The position numbers and the translations under genes were made by a program. From assembly GCF_029626105.1 (NCBI RefSeq), contig NZ_JARUBH010000009.1:1116001-1180000 (forward strand): a stretch of DNA of 64,000 nucleotides, written 5' to 3'. Source of the DNA: Solwaraspora sp. WMMD792 (GTDB taxonomy: Bacteria > Actinomycetota > Actinomycetes > Mycobacteriales > Micromonosporaceae). The notes below the pieces were generated by a model, which was given only the letters and a program-made list of their open reading frames with translations, was not told the DNA's origin and searched no databases. How positions within the stretch are numbered: position 1 is the stretch's first letter; each line of letters opens with the position of its first letter. Positions 21,544-29,964 of this stretch are shown here, one piece after another.

Positions 21544-21572
21544 TCGATGTATCTAGATTTTCAGAAACTTCC
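21544..21572 (-). promoter_or_regulatory. Promoter-like region with GAAA/TTTC element, xylanase gene
   Basis: On the minus strand GGAAGTTTCTGAAAATC (21556-21572) precedes TAGATACA and the 11-mer AGATACATCGA (21544-21554). The same 11-mer occurs upstream of the GH5 gene at 24150-24160. The GAAA/TTTC pattern resembles cis elements known upstream of actinomycete xylanase genes. Exact promoter assignment is uncertain. Confidence 0.4.
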
Positions 21573-21959
21573 GGAGTTGGCAAGCGGTGGATTCCGGCCA
21601 TGACTGCTCGTGGTTGTCGACCGCGTTGCCCGGCCTGTCGGCCCGTGGTGCGCTCCCTGGGCCTCCTCGATCGGATCGGTGGCCTGGCTGTGCTCTCTTC
21701 TGAGCTGGACCTTCCTATCCAGCCACAGTGGATACAAGTGGCTGTTGAGGGTGTCGGCGGAGGCAGCCGAGGTGCCGCGCGGCTCTGCCTTCTCATGGGC
21801 ACGCTGCCGGCGGCATTCGTCGCGCGACCCCGTCGCACTTCGAGAAAACGGCTCGAGTTACCGGAAACGTTGCGGACAGTGCGCCCGCAGTGACTGGTCA
21901 GCCGTGGGCGCCGGGCCATTGACGCCGGCAACGGGCAGACAACGGCAGGCGACATGCAT

Positions 21960-21994
21960 CGACGGGGCCGCGACGATCCGTCGCGGCCCCGTCG
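21960..21994 (-). terminator. Hairpin terminator of the GH5 gene
   Basis: A perfect 16-bp GC-rich stem (21960-21975 with 21979-21994) around a 3-nt loop begins 14 bp after the GH5 stop codon. No U-tract, as usual in this genome. Confidence 0.75.
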
Positions 21995-22008
21995 AACTAC
22001 GGATCAGG

Positions 22009-24129
22009 TCAGCTGGCCTGCCCGGTAACCGAGCTGCCGTCCTTGGTGAGGTGGTAGGTGACCTGGGTGCCACTCCAGAAGTGGAAGGTGAGGGTGACCG
22101 GGCCGTCGGTCACCTCGGCGAAGAACTCGGGCTTCAGGATGATCGTGTTCGCGTCGTAGTCGGGTTGGAAGTGGGTCCAGAACTCCTTGTACGGGGTCCA
22201 GTTGGCCGGCCCGGCGGGACTGCCGTCGGCATACTCGGCCTCCATCGTGGCGAGTTGGTCACCGTGGAACTCGGTGGGAATCGCGAACGAGTTGGTCGTG
22301 CCGGTGGCCGCTGCCTGGGTCGGTGGGTCGTAGCTGATGATGCTGATCTGCCACGGCACGCCGGCGGAGAACCGAGCCTCGATGGTGGCGTTGACCCCCT
22401 GGGTGCGGTCGCCGACCAGCCGGTTCATCGCCGGCCGGGTCAGGGTGAGGGTATCCCCGGAGACCGTGTAGTCGGTGCCGTCGACCAGTCGGGTGTCGCC
22501 CTGCCACAGGCTGCGGAACGAGAGGCCGTTGCGGTTGAGGGTGAGCGTCCTGCTGGTGACGGCGCCGGCGCGGTCCACGTAGATCTGGTCCGAGGAGGCC
22601 GTGGCGGATCGGGTCGTCAGGTTCGCCATCATCAGCTGGTAGATGCCCTGGTCCCGCCACCGCAGCTCGGGGCGGTGCAGGAAGGAGCCCGCGTCCCACA
22701 ACATGGTGGTGAGGTTCCTGATCCGAGCGTGGTATCCGACGGCCTCGAAGAACTTCAGCAGTTCGCCCCGCTCGATGATGCCGGGCCGGGTGTAGTCGTA
22801 GCTGAGCAGGGCCCACTCGCCGATGACCACCGGGATGTCGCGGGAGATGAAGGTGTCGTACGCCCGATCGAAGGTGTTGAGAATGTCCTGCTCGACGTTG
22901 CTGTCGTACCGGGTGCCGCCGGCGATGTTGACGCTGAACGGCCACCAGCCGTAAAAGTGGATGGTCGCGGCGAGGTTGGGGTCGTCCAGTTCGTCGAACG
23001 TGCCGAGGAGGGCGTCCATCCGGGCCTGCTCGCCGCTGGTGTGCAAGGTGGGCAGCACCAGCAGCCGGGTGGCGTTGTTTCCGTCGGTCTGCCGTACGAG
23101 GCGGACGAATTCGACGTTGAGCTCGTGCAGTAGCTGGTCGCTCTCGGTGTCGCCGGACGTGCCGGCGAACTGCGGCTCGTTGATGCTCTCGAACACGAGC
23201 TTCCGCGAGTGGCCCCGGAAGGAGGTGGCGACCTGGGTCCAGAGGGCGCGGTACCGGTCCATGACTCCGGCGCGGTCAGTCGGGTAGGTGTTGATCCACT
23301 GCCAGGAGTCGTGATGCAGGTTGATCATCACGTAGAAGCCCTCCGCCAGTGACCAGTCCACCACCTCGTGGATGCGGTTCAGCCAGGCGGGGTCGATGGT
23401 GTAGTCAGGCGCGGATCCGTGGTGGTTGCTCCAGGTGATCGGGATCCGGATGCTGTTGTACCCCTGGGTGCGTAGGTGGTGCAGCATCGCCCGGGTCGTT
23501 CGTGGATTTCCCCACGAGGTCTCGTCTGGGATGGCGTCGAACGTGTTGCCCAGGTTCCAACCGGGCTGCATCGCGGCCACCATCGCCATCGGGTCGCCCG
23601 GCTGCGGCGTCGGCGAGACTGACGGCGAGACCGATGGCGAGACCGATGGCGAGACCGACGGCGACGGGGAGATGCTGGGGGTCGGTGTCGCGGTGGGGCT
23701 GACGTTCCCTGTGCAGGCGACGCCGTTGAGTGAGAACGCGGTGGGCGGGGTGTTGCTGGTCGACCAGGCTCCGTTGAAGCCGAACGAAACCGTCGCGTTG
23801 GTGGCGATGGTCGCGTTGTAGCTCATGTTGGTCGCGGTGACCTGGCTGCCCGCCGAGGTGACCGTCGCGTTCCAGGGATGGGTCACCCGCTGGCCGGACG
23901 GGAACGTCCAGGCCAGATCCCAGCCGTTGATCGGGTCACCGAGGTTGGTGACGTTCACGTTGGCGGTGAAGCCACCTGGCCACTGGGCCGAGACGGCGTA
24001 GGCCACCCGGCATCCGGCCGCGGCCTGCGCGCTGGTGGTCACCACCACCCCGGCCAGCAGTAGTGCGGCCATTCCACCTGCGACGACGCTGGCCCGCCAG
24101 GGGATCTTCCGGACGCTGTGCGAACTCAT
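22009..24129 (-). CDS. Secreted GH5 endoglucanase with N-terminal CBM2 and C-terminal X2-like domain
   Basis: The 706-residue cellulase has a signal peptide (about 1-36). CBM2 (about 39-139, with cysteines C40 and C139 forming the family disulfide) is followed by a Ser/Pro linker with SPSV repeats (142-178). The GH5 catalytic domain (about 180-505) has PGWNLGNTFDA, acid/base E318 (SINEPQF) and nucleophile E438 (VVIGEWAL). A C-terminal immunoglobulin-like X2-type region follows (about 516-610), then a last beta-rich module to residue 706. It likely cleaves cellulose or glucan outside the cell. The ATG at 24129 follows GGAG; the upstream 60-codon extension is low-complexity and rejected. Confidence 0.92.
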   Translation of the reverse strand: MSSHSVRKIPWRASVVAGGMAALLLAGVVVTTSAQAAAGCRVAYAVSAQWPGGFTANVNVTNLGDPINGWDLAWTFPSGQRVTHPWNATVTSAGSQVTATNMSYNATIATNATVSFGFNGAWSTSNTPPTAFSLNGVACTGNVSPTATPTPSISPSPSVSPSVSPSVSPSVSPTPQPGDPMAMVAAMQPGWNLGNTFDAIPDETSWGNPRTTRAMLHHLRTQGYNSIRIPITWSNHHGSAPDYTIDPAWLNRIHEVVDWSLAEGFYVMINLHHDSWQWINTYPTDRAGVMDRYRALWTQVATSFRGHSRKLVFESINEPQFAGTSGDTESDQLLHELNVEFVRLVRQTDGNNATRLLVLPTLHTSGEQARMDALLGTFDELDDPNLAATIHFYGWWPFSVNIAGGTRYDSNVEQDILNTFDRAYDTFISRDIPVVIGEWALLSYDYTRPGIIERGELLKFFEAVGYHARIRNLTTMLWDAGSFLHRPELRWRDQGIYQLMMANLTTRSATASSDQIYVDRAGAVTSRTLTLNRNGLSFRSLWQGDTRLVDGTDYTVSGDTLTLTRPAMNRLVGDRTQGVNATIEARFSAGVPWQISIISYDPPTQAAATGTTNSFAIPTEFHGDQLATMEAEYADGSPAGPANWTPYKEFWTHFQPDYDANTIILKPEFFAEVTDGPVTLTFHFWSGTQVTYHLTKDGSSVTGQAS
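23615..23662. repeat. Four 12-bp tandem repeats in the GH5 linker
   Basis: Four near-identical copies of GAGACCGATGGC encode the SPSV linker repeats. Coding microsatellites like this vary in copy number between strains. Confidence 0.85.
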
Positions 24130-24608
24130 CAGGAAACTCCATATCGCTGTCGATGTATCTCGCTGGGGAGGAGCCAGGGCGTAGGGCGGTGTCGACGGCC
24201 CAACCCATGGCGGGGTGCCTGTCGGACGGTGCGCAGGCGGCCGGAGGCGGCCTGTCGGACGGTGCGCAGGTGGATGAGGCGGTGTACGGAGGTTGCCCTG
24301 CCTCCGCGACAAGCGTGAGCTCCCGCCGGAAACTATCGGTCATCAGAGCTCGAAAGTTTCCTTGGCGAACGTTACAGTTTCTACTGATCGGCGTCAACGG
24401 TCGTCGATGTCATTGGCTTCGGGTGGGGGCGCCATCCGCCGAGCGGCCAGGGACGGATCGTGGCGTCCTGCGGCTACGACGCGGGTCGATGCCCGATGGC
24501 GCCGAGGCTATCCTTACGCTGAGCGGAGACCCGGCCGCGCTGGCGGCGGCGTGGCTCGGGTGAGGCGGCTCGGGCGGTGACCGCCCGGTTGGCAGGAGAG
24601 GGGCCAGG
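24130..24608. other. 479-bp divergent region GH5 / LacI regulator
   Basis: The region carries a 21-bp direct repeat (24217-24237 and 24250-24270, GCCTGTCGGACGGTGCGCAGG), the shared 11-mer at 24150-24160, and three GGAAACT/GAAAGTTTCC/AGTTTC elements between 24328 and 24381. These are probable activator or repressor sites. No credible ORF is present. Confidence 0.55.
24328..24381. promoter_or_regulatory. Cluster of GAAA/TTTC elements upstream of GH5
   Basis: GGAAACT (24328-24334), CGAAAGTTTCC (24351-24361) and CAGTTTC (24375-24381) are spaced by 13-17 bp. The same core appears upstream of the xylanase gene, so a shared regulator is likely. Confidence 0.45.
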
Positions 24609-25664
24609 TTGGCAGACGTCGAGTCGGGCGAACCGGTCACCGAACTGGGCCAACTGCTCGGCGACCCGTCGCGACCGGTGACGATCGCCGCGATCGCCGA
24701 GTCGGCCGGGGTGTCGATCCCGACCGTCTCCAAGGTCATCAATGGTCGGTCCGGCGTCGCGGCGGACACCCGGGCCCGGGTCGAGGCATTGATCAGCCAG
24801 TACGGATACCGCCGGCCGTCGCCGGTCACCCGGAGCAACACGATGGAACTCGTCTTCGACCAGATCGAGGACATGTGGGGGCTGCAAATCATCCGCGGTG
24901 TCGAACGGGCGGCCCGGCAACAGCGCGTCGGTGTCGTCCTGACCGAGTTCGGCCCGGAGCGCAACGCGATCCGATACTGGATCGACGGCACTCTCGCCCG
25001 CCGCCCGGACTGCCTGGTCAGCGTTGCCCAACTGGACGAGGAGCAGCGCAGCCAGCTACGGGCCCGGGGGATTCCGTTCGTGGTGTTCGACCCCACCACC
25101 GCGCTGCCCGACGACGTACCGTTCGTCGGCGCGACGAACTGGGCCGGCGGCCGCTCCGCCACCCGCCACCTCATCGAACAGGGGCACCGCCGGATCGCGA
25201 TGATCGCCGGCCCGGAACGGGTTCTGTGCTGTCGTGCCCGGCTGGACGGCTATCGCTCCGCCATCGACGCCGCCGGTCTGCCCGCTCAGCCGGACCTGAT
25301 CGTCCATGCCGGGCTGAACCGGGAGGACGGCGAGGCCGCCGCGCGGGAGCTGCTGGGGCGTCCCGACCGCCCCACAGCCGTCTTCGCCTGCAACGACCTC
25401 CAGGCACTCGGTGTGTACCAGGCCGCGCGAAAGGCCGGGCTGCGCATTCCGTCGGATCTCAGCGTGGTGGGCTTCGACGATCTGCCGTTGGCTGAGCTGG
25501 TGGATCCTCCGCTGACCACCATCCACCAACCACTGGTCGAGATGGCCACCACCGCCACCGAGTTGGCTCTCGCGCTGGCCCGTGGCGAAAAGACCAGGCA
25601 GATCGGGCTGGAGCTGGCGACGACCCTGACGGTACGGCAGAGCACCGCACCGCCGGCACCCTGA
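24609..25664 (+). CDS. LacI-family transcriptional regulator
   Basis: The 351-residue protein has an N-terminal HTH (about 24-70: TIAAIAESAGVSIPTVSKVING, hinge near YGYRRP). A periplasmic-binding-protein-like sensor domain follows, containing VFACNDLQALGVYQAARKAG, LSVVGFDDLPLAELVDPPLTT and IHQPLVEMATTATELAL. It likely represses the adjacent GH5 and GH10-GH62 genes until a cello- or xylo-oligosaccharide binds. The TTG start at 24609 is supported by GGCAGGAGAGGGG and normal spacing. It is divergent from the cellulase. The inducer is not determinable from sequence. Confidence 0.93.
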   Translation: MADVESGEPVTELGQLLGDPSRPVTIAAIAESAGVSIPTVSKVINGRSGVAADTRARVEALISQYGYRRPSPVTRSNTMELVFDQIEDMWGLQIIRGVERAARQQRVGVVLTEFGPERNAIRYWIDGTLARRPDCLVSVAQLDEEQRSQLRARGIPFVVFDPTTALPDDVPFVGATNWAGGRSATRHLIEQGHRRIAMIAGPERVLCCRARLDGYRSAIDAAGLPAQPDLIVHAGLNREDGEAAARELLGRPDRPTAVFACNDLQALGVYQAARKAGLRIPSDLSVVGFDDLPLAELVDPPLTTIHQPLVEMATTATELALALARGEKTRQIGLELATTLTVRQSTAPPAP

Positions 25665-25738
25665 ACCTGTGCACGTAGGCTCGGCCCAGGTGCGAGCAGG
25701 GTGGCACCGGGTGGTTACCGAAGGCCGCGAGGGTACGG

Positions 25739-27142
25739 ATGGACAAGGGCGAGAACAACCTTGGCGACGGACCACTGATCGATCTCGGCGAGGTCGGCCG
25801 TGCCGGCCGGTCCCAGCCATCGACGGCGGACCGCTGGGCGGTCGGGGCCACCACCGTCACGGGGGCACCGGCGGCGCGCCGCTGGCGCTCCGCGGCAATC
25901 CTGACCATCGCCGTACTGGCCACGGTCGCCGGCGCCGGGCCGTTTCCCGCGCTGCCGGACCCGGCCTACCTCGAGGTCGGTTTCGAAGCCCAGCTGGTGC
26001 TCGACGGCGACCTGCTGTTCGTCTTCGACGGTGCGCTCGGCGGGGACCCGGCCGACAGCAGCACCGGCGGTCAGTCGATCGCCGCCTACGAGGTGCCCGG
26101 CGGCGACCTTCGCTGGCAGGTCCCGGTACCGGAGCACGGTGACGGGCTGCTTCGCCGCGAGGTGATCGGTATGCAGCCCGTCGGCGACCTGCTGCTGGTC
26201 GGCTCCGTCGACCTGGCCGGAGTGCTGCGCACCGTCGCCGTCGACACCGCCGACGGGTCGGTGCGCTGGTTGGCCGACGGCCAACTGGTGGGTGCCACCT
26301 CGGACGGCTCGGTGGCCCTGTGGAGCCTGCTGAGTGTGGTCGACCCGGAATCCCAGGAAGCGGTCCGGGCCGGGGTGACAGTGCAGGTCGTCGAGACCGG
26401 TTCCGGGCGTACCCGCTGGGCCGCGACGACCTCGGCGCAGGGTGAGTTCGTCTACCGATTCGACGGCGACCGGCTCGCCGAGGTGATCGAACTCGAGTCC
26501 GGCGACCGGGTCCGGGTCCGCGACGCGCGGACCGGGCAGGTGCATACCGCCGGGAGGATCGAGACGGAGCAACCGGTGGAGCCGTGGCGCAGCTGGGCGG
26601 TGGCCGACGTGCTGGTGAGGGCGACCGACGACACCCTGTCGGCCTTCGACCTGGACGGATTGACCCTGCGATGGTCGGTGCCGGCAGCACCGCCCAACGG
26701 CATCACCTCCTGCGCGTCGCTGCTGTGCGTCACTCATCCGGGTGGCGGGGTACGTGGGCTGGAACCGACCGACGGTGTGACCCGGTGGGTCAACGACGAC
26801 TGGGACCTGGACTCCGCGTTCGGCCGCTACCTGCTGATCGCCCCGGGCCGACAGGCCGGACTGCCGTCGACGCTGCGGCTGGTGGTCGATCCGGCCACTG
26901 GCGAGCCGGTGACATCCGACCCGTACTGGGTGCCGTTCGCCGTCACCGGCGACGGCTGGCTCGGCCTGCGGCACGATCGCTTCCAGCCGGCGGTGTGGGT
27001 GGCCCGGATCACCCCGGGCGCACCGCGCCCACGGGTGGTGCTCCGGTTGGCCGACGCGAGGGACAGTTGCCAGGCGAGCGCCGAGGCGCTGGTGTGCCGA
27101 CATGTCAGTGGCGGACTCGGCATCTGGCGGTTGCCCGACTAG
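25739..27142 (+). CDS. Membrane-anchored PQQ-like beta-propeller protein
   Basis: The 467-residue protein has one membrane anchor (about 51-68, SAAILTIAVLATVAGAG) after a cytoplasmic Gly/Ser-rich N-terminus. The outside part has repeated blades typical of quinoprotein-like propellers: YEVPGGDLRWQVPVPE, VDTADGSVRWLADG, VETGSGRTRWAA, FDLDGLTLRWSVP, and a cysteine pair near TSCASLLCV. No catalytic residues are recognised, so it may be a scaffold or sensor. It is followed 81 bp downstream by a two-component system on the same strand, with which it may work. Confidence 0.8.
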   Translation: MDKGENNLGDGPLIDLGEVGRAGRSQPSTADRWAVGATTVTGAPAARRWRSAAILTIAVLATVAGAGPFPALPDPAYLEVGFEAQLVLDGDLLFVFDGALGGDPADSSTGGQSIAAYEVPGGDLRWQVPVPEHGDGLLRREVIGMQPVGDLLLVGSVDLAGVLRTVAVDTADGSVRWLADGQLVGATSDGSVALWSLLSVVDPESQEAVRAGVTVQVVETGSGRTRWAATTSAQGEFVYRFDGDRLAEVIELESGDRVRVRDARTGQVHTAGRIETEQPVEPWRSWAVADVLVRATDDTLSAFDLDGLTLRWSVPAAPPNGITSCASLLCVTHPGGGVRGLEPTDGVTRWVNDDWDLDSAFGRYLLIAPGRQAGLPSTLRLVVDPATGEPVTSDPYWVPFAVTGDGWLGLRHDRFQPAVWVARITPGAPRPRVVLRLADARDSCQASAEALVCRHVSGGLGIWRLPD

Positions 27143-27223
27143 TTTCGGCGTCACCCCTGCGGTTTCACGCAGGCTTAACACCGTGGCACGCAGGGTGGGA
27201 ACCGACGTTGACAGGAGGCGGTC

Positions 27224-27910
27224 GTGCGGGTACTGGTGGTCGAGGACGAGCGGAACCTCGCCGACGCGATCGTCCGTGGGCTGCGTCGGCAGGGCATGGC
27301 GGTCGACGTGGCGTACGACGGCTCCGCCGGACACGAGATGGCCTTCGTGACCCGCTACGACGTGGTGGTGCTCGACCGCGACCTGCCCGGCGTGCACGGT
27401 GACCAGATCTGCGCGGACCTGGTCGGCTCCGGCGCTCTCACCCGGGTGCTGATGCTGACCGCCAGCGGCACCGTCGCCGACCGCGTCGAAGGTCTGCAGT
27501 TGGGCGCCGACGACTACCTGCCGAAGCCGTTCGCGTTCACCGAGCTCGTCGCCCGGGTGCAGGCCCTCGGCCGGCGGGCCACCCCGGCGGCCCCGCCGGT
27601 GCTGACCATCGCCGACCTGACCGTCGACCCCGCCCGCCGGGTGGCCACCCGGGACGGCCAGCCGGTCGACCTCACCCGCAAGGAGTTCGGCGTGTTGGAG
27701 GAGCTGGTCAAGGCGCGCGGCGCGGTGGTGTCCAGCGAGGAGCTGCTGGAGCGGGTCTGGGACGCCAACACTGATCCGTTCACCACCACCGTACGGGTGA
27801 CGGTAATGACGCTGCGCCGCAAGCTCGGGGAACCTCCGCTGATCGAGACCGTGGTCGGTGCCGGGTACCGGGTCGCCGGACCGGAGCTGCCCGACGAGGC
27901 GTACCAGTGA
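27224..27910 (+). CDS. OmpR/PhoB-family response regulator
   Basis: A receiver domain (about 1-120) has acidic pocket EDE (residues 7-9), phospho-acceptor D51 (VVLDRDLPG), T-x-S (LTASG) and the conserved LPKPF lysine. A winged-helix DNA-binding domain follows (LTRKEFGVLEELVKARG, TVRVTVMTLRRKLGEPPLIETV, GAGYRV). It is 228 residues with a GTG start and GGAGG upstream. The stop overlaps the histidine-kinase GTG start by four bases (GTGA), so the pair is co-translated. Confidence 0.95.
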   Translation: MRVLVVEDERNLADAIVRGLRRQGMAVDVAYDGSAGHEMAFVTRYDVVVLDRDLPGVHGDQICADLVGSGALTRVLMLTASGTVADRVEGLQLGADDYLPKPFAFTELVARVQALGRRATPAAPPVLTIADLTVDPARRVATRDGQPVDLTRKEFGVLEELVKARGAVVSSEELLERVWDANTDPFTTTVRVTVMTLRRKLGEPPLIETVVGAGYRVAGPELPDEAYQ

Positions 27911-29154
27911 ACCGGCTGCCCGGATCCGCCGCCCCGGCGGCGTCGACGGCGGGTTCGCCGGGTCGACGCTGGCCGACGCTGCGCACCCCCCGGCCGACCC
28001 TGCGGCTGCGGCTCACCCTGTTCAACGCCGTCCTGTTGGTCGGCTCGTTGGCCGTCTTCGTCCTGCTCGCCTGGCTGCTGGTCACCGACGCGCTGCGCCC
28101 GGCGGACCAGCTCGTGCCCGGGACCACCGTGGTGCTCGCCGACGGTCGCGAGCTGGACGCGGCCGCCTGGCAGGACGGGATCGTCGAGCGGGCGTCCCGT
28201 GAGCTGCTGGCCAAGGCGCTGGTCGCGCTGCTGGCGATCAGCGTGGTCGGGGTGGTCGGTGCGTACGCCGTCGTCGGTCGGGCGCTGCGCCCACTGCAGC
28301 AGGTGACGTCGACCGCCCGGCGGCTCGGCGAACAGACCCTGGACCAGCGGATCGGCTACTCCGGCACCGGTGACGAGGTGGCCGAGCTCGCCGCGACCTT
28401 CGACGACATGCTGGACCGGCTCAGCGCGTCGTTCGAGGCCCAGAAGCGGTTCGTCGCCAATGCCTCCCACGAGCTGCGTACCCCACTGGCGGTGATGCGC
28501 ACCGAGATCGACGTGACGATGGCCGACGACACCGCCGACCTGGCCGAGTACAAGCGGATGGCGACGGTGGTCCGGGACGCGTCGGAGCGGGCCAACGGGC
28601 TGTTCGACGCGTTGCTGGTGCTGGCCAGCAGCGAGGCGCAGTCCGGCCGGCGGCTGGTCCGTAAGGTGCCCCGGGACCTGGCCGAGGGGGTCTGCGCGGC
28701 GTTGTCGGCCGTCCAGGCTGAGACCCGCCGGTTGAAGCTGGACGTGCGTACCGCCCTGGATCCGGCAGTGGTGGTGGGTGACCCCAGCCTGCTGGACCGG
28801 TTGGCCGGCAACCTGATCGAGAACGCGGTGCGCTACAACCACCTGCACGGCCGGCTGTGGGTGCGTACCGGCAGCCACGGCTCGCACGTCTACCTGCTGG
28901 TCGGCAACACCGGCTTCGAGGTGGACCAGGCCGACGTGCCGGGCCTGTTCGAGCCGTTCCGCCGGGGCGGCCGGGAACGGACCGGAGCGCGCGGATCCGG
29001 CCTGGGCCTGTCGATCGTGCGGGCAGTGGCCGACGCACACGGCGGCACCGTGTCCGCGGTGGCCCAGCCCGGGGGCGGGCTTGAAGTCACCTTGATGTTG
29101 CCGGCTGCTGACACGCCACTGCCGGTGGCTGCCTCGCCGGTACGTCGGAACTGA
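27907..29154 (+). CDS. Two-component sensor histidine kinase
   Basis: The 415-residue inner-membrane kinase has two membrane spans (about 36-60 and 103-125) enclosing a short extracytoplasmic loop of about 40 residues, a HAMP linker, and a DHp domain with phospho-acceptor H188 (NASHELRTPLAV). The ATPase domain has N box LIENAVRYN, GRERTGARGSGLGLSIVRAV (G1/G2) and ends with GGLEVTLML. The small sensing loop suggests it senses the membrane or a partner, perhaps the neighbouring propeller protein. The signal is unknown. Confidence 0.95.
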   Translation: MNRLPGSAAPAASTAGSPGRRWPTLRTPRPTLRLRLTLFNAVLLVGSLAVFVLLAWLLVTDALRPADQLVPGTTVVLADGRELDAAAWQDGIVERASRELLAKALVALLAISVVGVVGAYAVVGRALRPLQQVTSTARRLGEQTLDQRIGYSGTGDEVAELAATFDDMLDRLSASFEAQKRFVANASHELRTPLAVMRTEIDVTMADDTADLAEYKRMATVVRDASERANGLFDALLVLASSEAQSGRRLVRKVPRDLAEGVCAALSAVQAETRRLKLDVRTALDPAVVVGDPSLLDRLAGNLIENAVRYNHLHGRLWVRTGSHGSHVYLLVGNTGFEVDQADVPGLFEPFRRGGRERTGARGSGLGLSIVRAVADAHGGTVSAVAQPGGGLEVTLMLPAADTPLPVAASPVRRN

Positions 29155-29566
29155 CCTGCCACCGCGCCCTGACCCTGCGGCCCGCTTGCCGGGGCCCGGT
29201 GTCAGCAATGTTCACTTGACTCCATCGGTTTGACTTTGGGTTCGACAAATATGATTGCCGGAACCGGTTATGTGAATCATCTTCTCGAATCAACAGGTGT
29301 TGCGGTGCTGGCCGGTCATTTGGGGCGAAGTGGTCGGTTGGTGGGGTCGGGCGTCGTGGAAATTGCATCGGGGTGAAGATGTTGGTCGGCTTTGCTGACA
29401 AATTTTGTGTCTAGCCAAGGTGGTTGGGGTTGTCCTACCATTGAATTGGCACCGGATCGGGTGGGATAAATAGGTCGCGTCGATGGCTGAAGTGCGTCGA
29501 CTCCGATTCGGTCGTCCAGGGGAGTCGACCTACCGGAGGGATTCCGGGCAAACGAAAGGAGATCCG
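29155..29566. other. 412-bp AT-richer upstream region of the orphan gene
   Basis: Base composition shifts visibly here compared with neighbours, with A/T-rich runs such as GACAAATTTTGTGTC near 29397-29411. TTGACT occurs at 29216 and 29230, and TATGAT (29250-29255) is a good -10 although spacing to either is not ideal. GATAAATAG near 29465 is another candidate. The region may hold a long untranslated leader or foreign DNA; no second ORF is credible. Confidence 0.5.
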
Positions 29567-29869
29567 ATGCCCGACGTCGATCTTGGACTCGCAACGGATT
29601 GGGACGAGGGTGACACTCACGGACGCATCCGGCTCCGGCAGAACCAGGTCTACGAGAGCTCGCCCAAGAAGGACGTCCTGATCAGTTCGCCGGTCAGCAT
29701 CGAGCTTTCGGTCAACACGAACTACTCGACCTCGCAGGAAGCGGACAAGATCTACTTCACGACCCATCTCGGGAGTCAAAAGAAGATCATTGCGGTTCTC
29801 GACTCGAATGGCGATCTGTACATCGCCGGCCGGGTGATCGAGGGTCAGACGAACTTGTCCTACAGGTAG
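29567..29869 (+). CDS. Orphan 100-residue hypothetical protein
   Basis: I do not recognise this protein. It has 100 residues, no Cys, no signal peptide and no membrane span. It is rich in beta-prone segments: GRIRLRQNQVYESS, KDVLISSPVSIELSVNTNYS, KIYFTTHLGSQKKIIAVL and a final NGDLYIAGRVIEG, the last resembling beta-turn motifs of phage-fibre or beta-solenoid proteins. The ATG is preceded by AAAGGAGATCC, one of the best ribosome-binding sites in the window. Codon use is less GC-extreme than the neighbours. It is probably real and possibly horizontally acquired. Confidence 0.65.
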   Translation: MPDVDLGLATDWDEGDTHGRIRLRQNQVYESSPKKDVLISSPVSIELSVNTNYSTSQEADKIYFTTHLGSQKKIIAVLDSNGDLYIAGRVIEGQTNLSYR

Positions 29870-29893
29870 GTCTGGAATTTGTCCTGTAGGTAA
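29853..29893 (+). repeat. Imperfect direct repeat at the 3' end of the orphan gene
   Basis: ACTTGTCCTACAGGTAGG and ATTTGTCCTGTAGGTAAG lie about 23 bp apart, spanning the stop codon. This looks like a local duplication of the gene end. Confidence 0.5.
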
Positions 29894-29909
29894 GCCAGCT
29901 CAGGCGGCA

Positions 29910-29951
29910 AACGGGATGTCGAGGCCAAGGTGGCGGCCTCGACATCCCGTT
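29910..29951. terminator. Bidirectional terminator between orphan gene and fadB-like gene
   Basis: A perfect 17-bp stem (29910-29926 with 29935-29951) with an 8-nt loop sits between the convergent genes, 13 bp from the fadB-like stop. The plus side continues TCCGTTTCG. Confidence 0.8.
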
Positions 29952-29964
29952 CCGTTTCGTCCGG

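Noticed and set aside
21465-21893. 142-codon plus-strand open frame between the two hydrolase genes
   Set aside because: No ribosome-binding site, no recognisable domain, and it overlaps the operator region; kept only as a remote possibility.
23615-23662. 12-bp repeats considered as a CRISPR array
   Set aside because: No spacers; the repeats encode the Ser/Pro linker of the GH5 enzyme.
24293-24580. Short ORFs in the GH5/LacI divergent region
   Set aside because: Overlap regulatory elements and direct repeats; no start signals.
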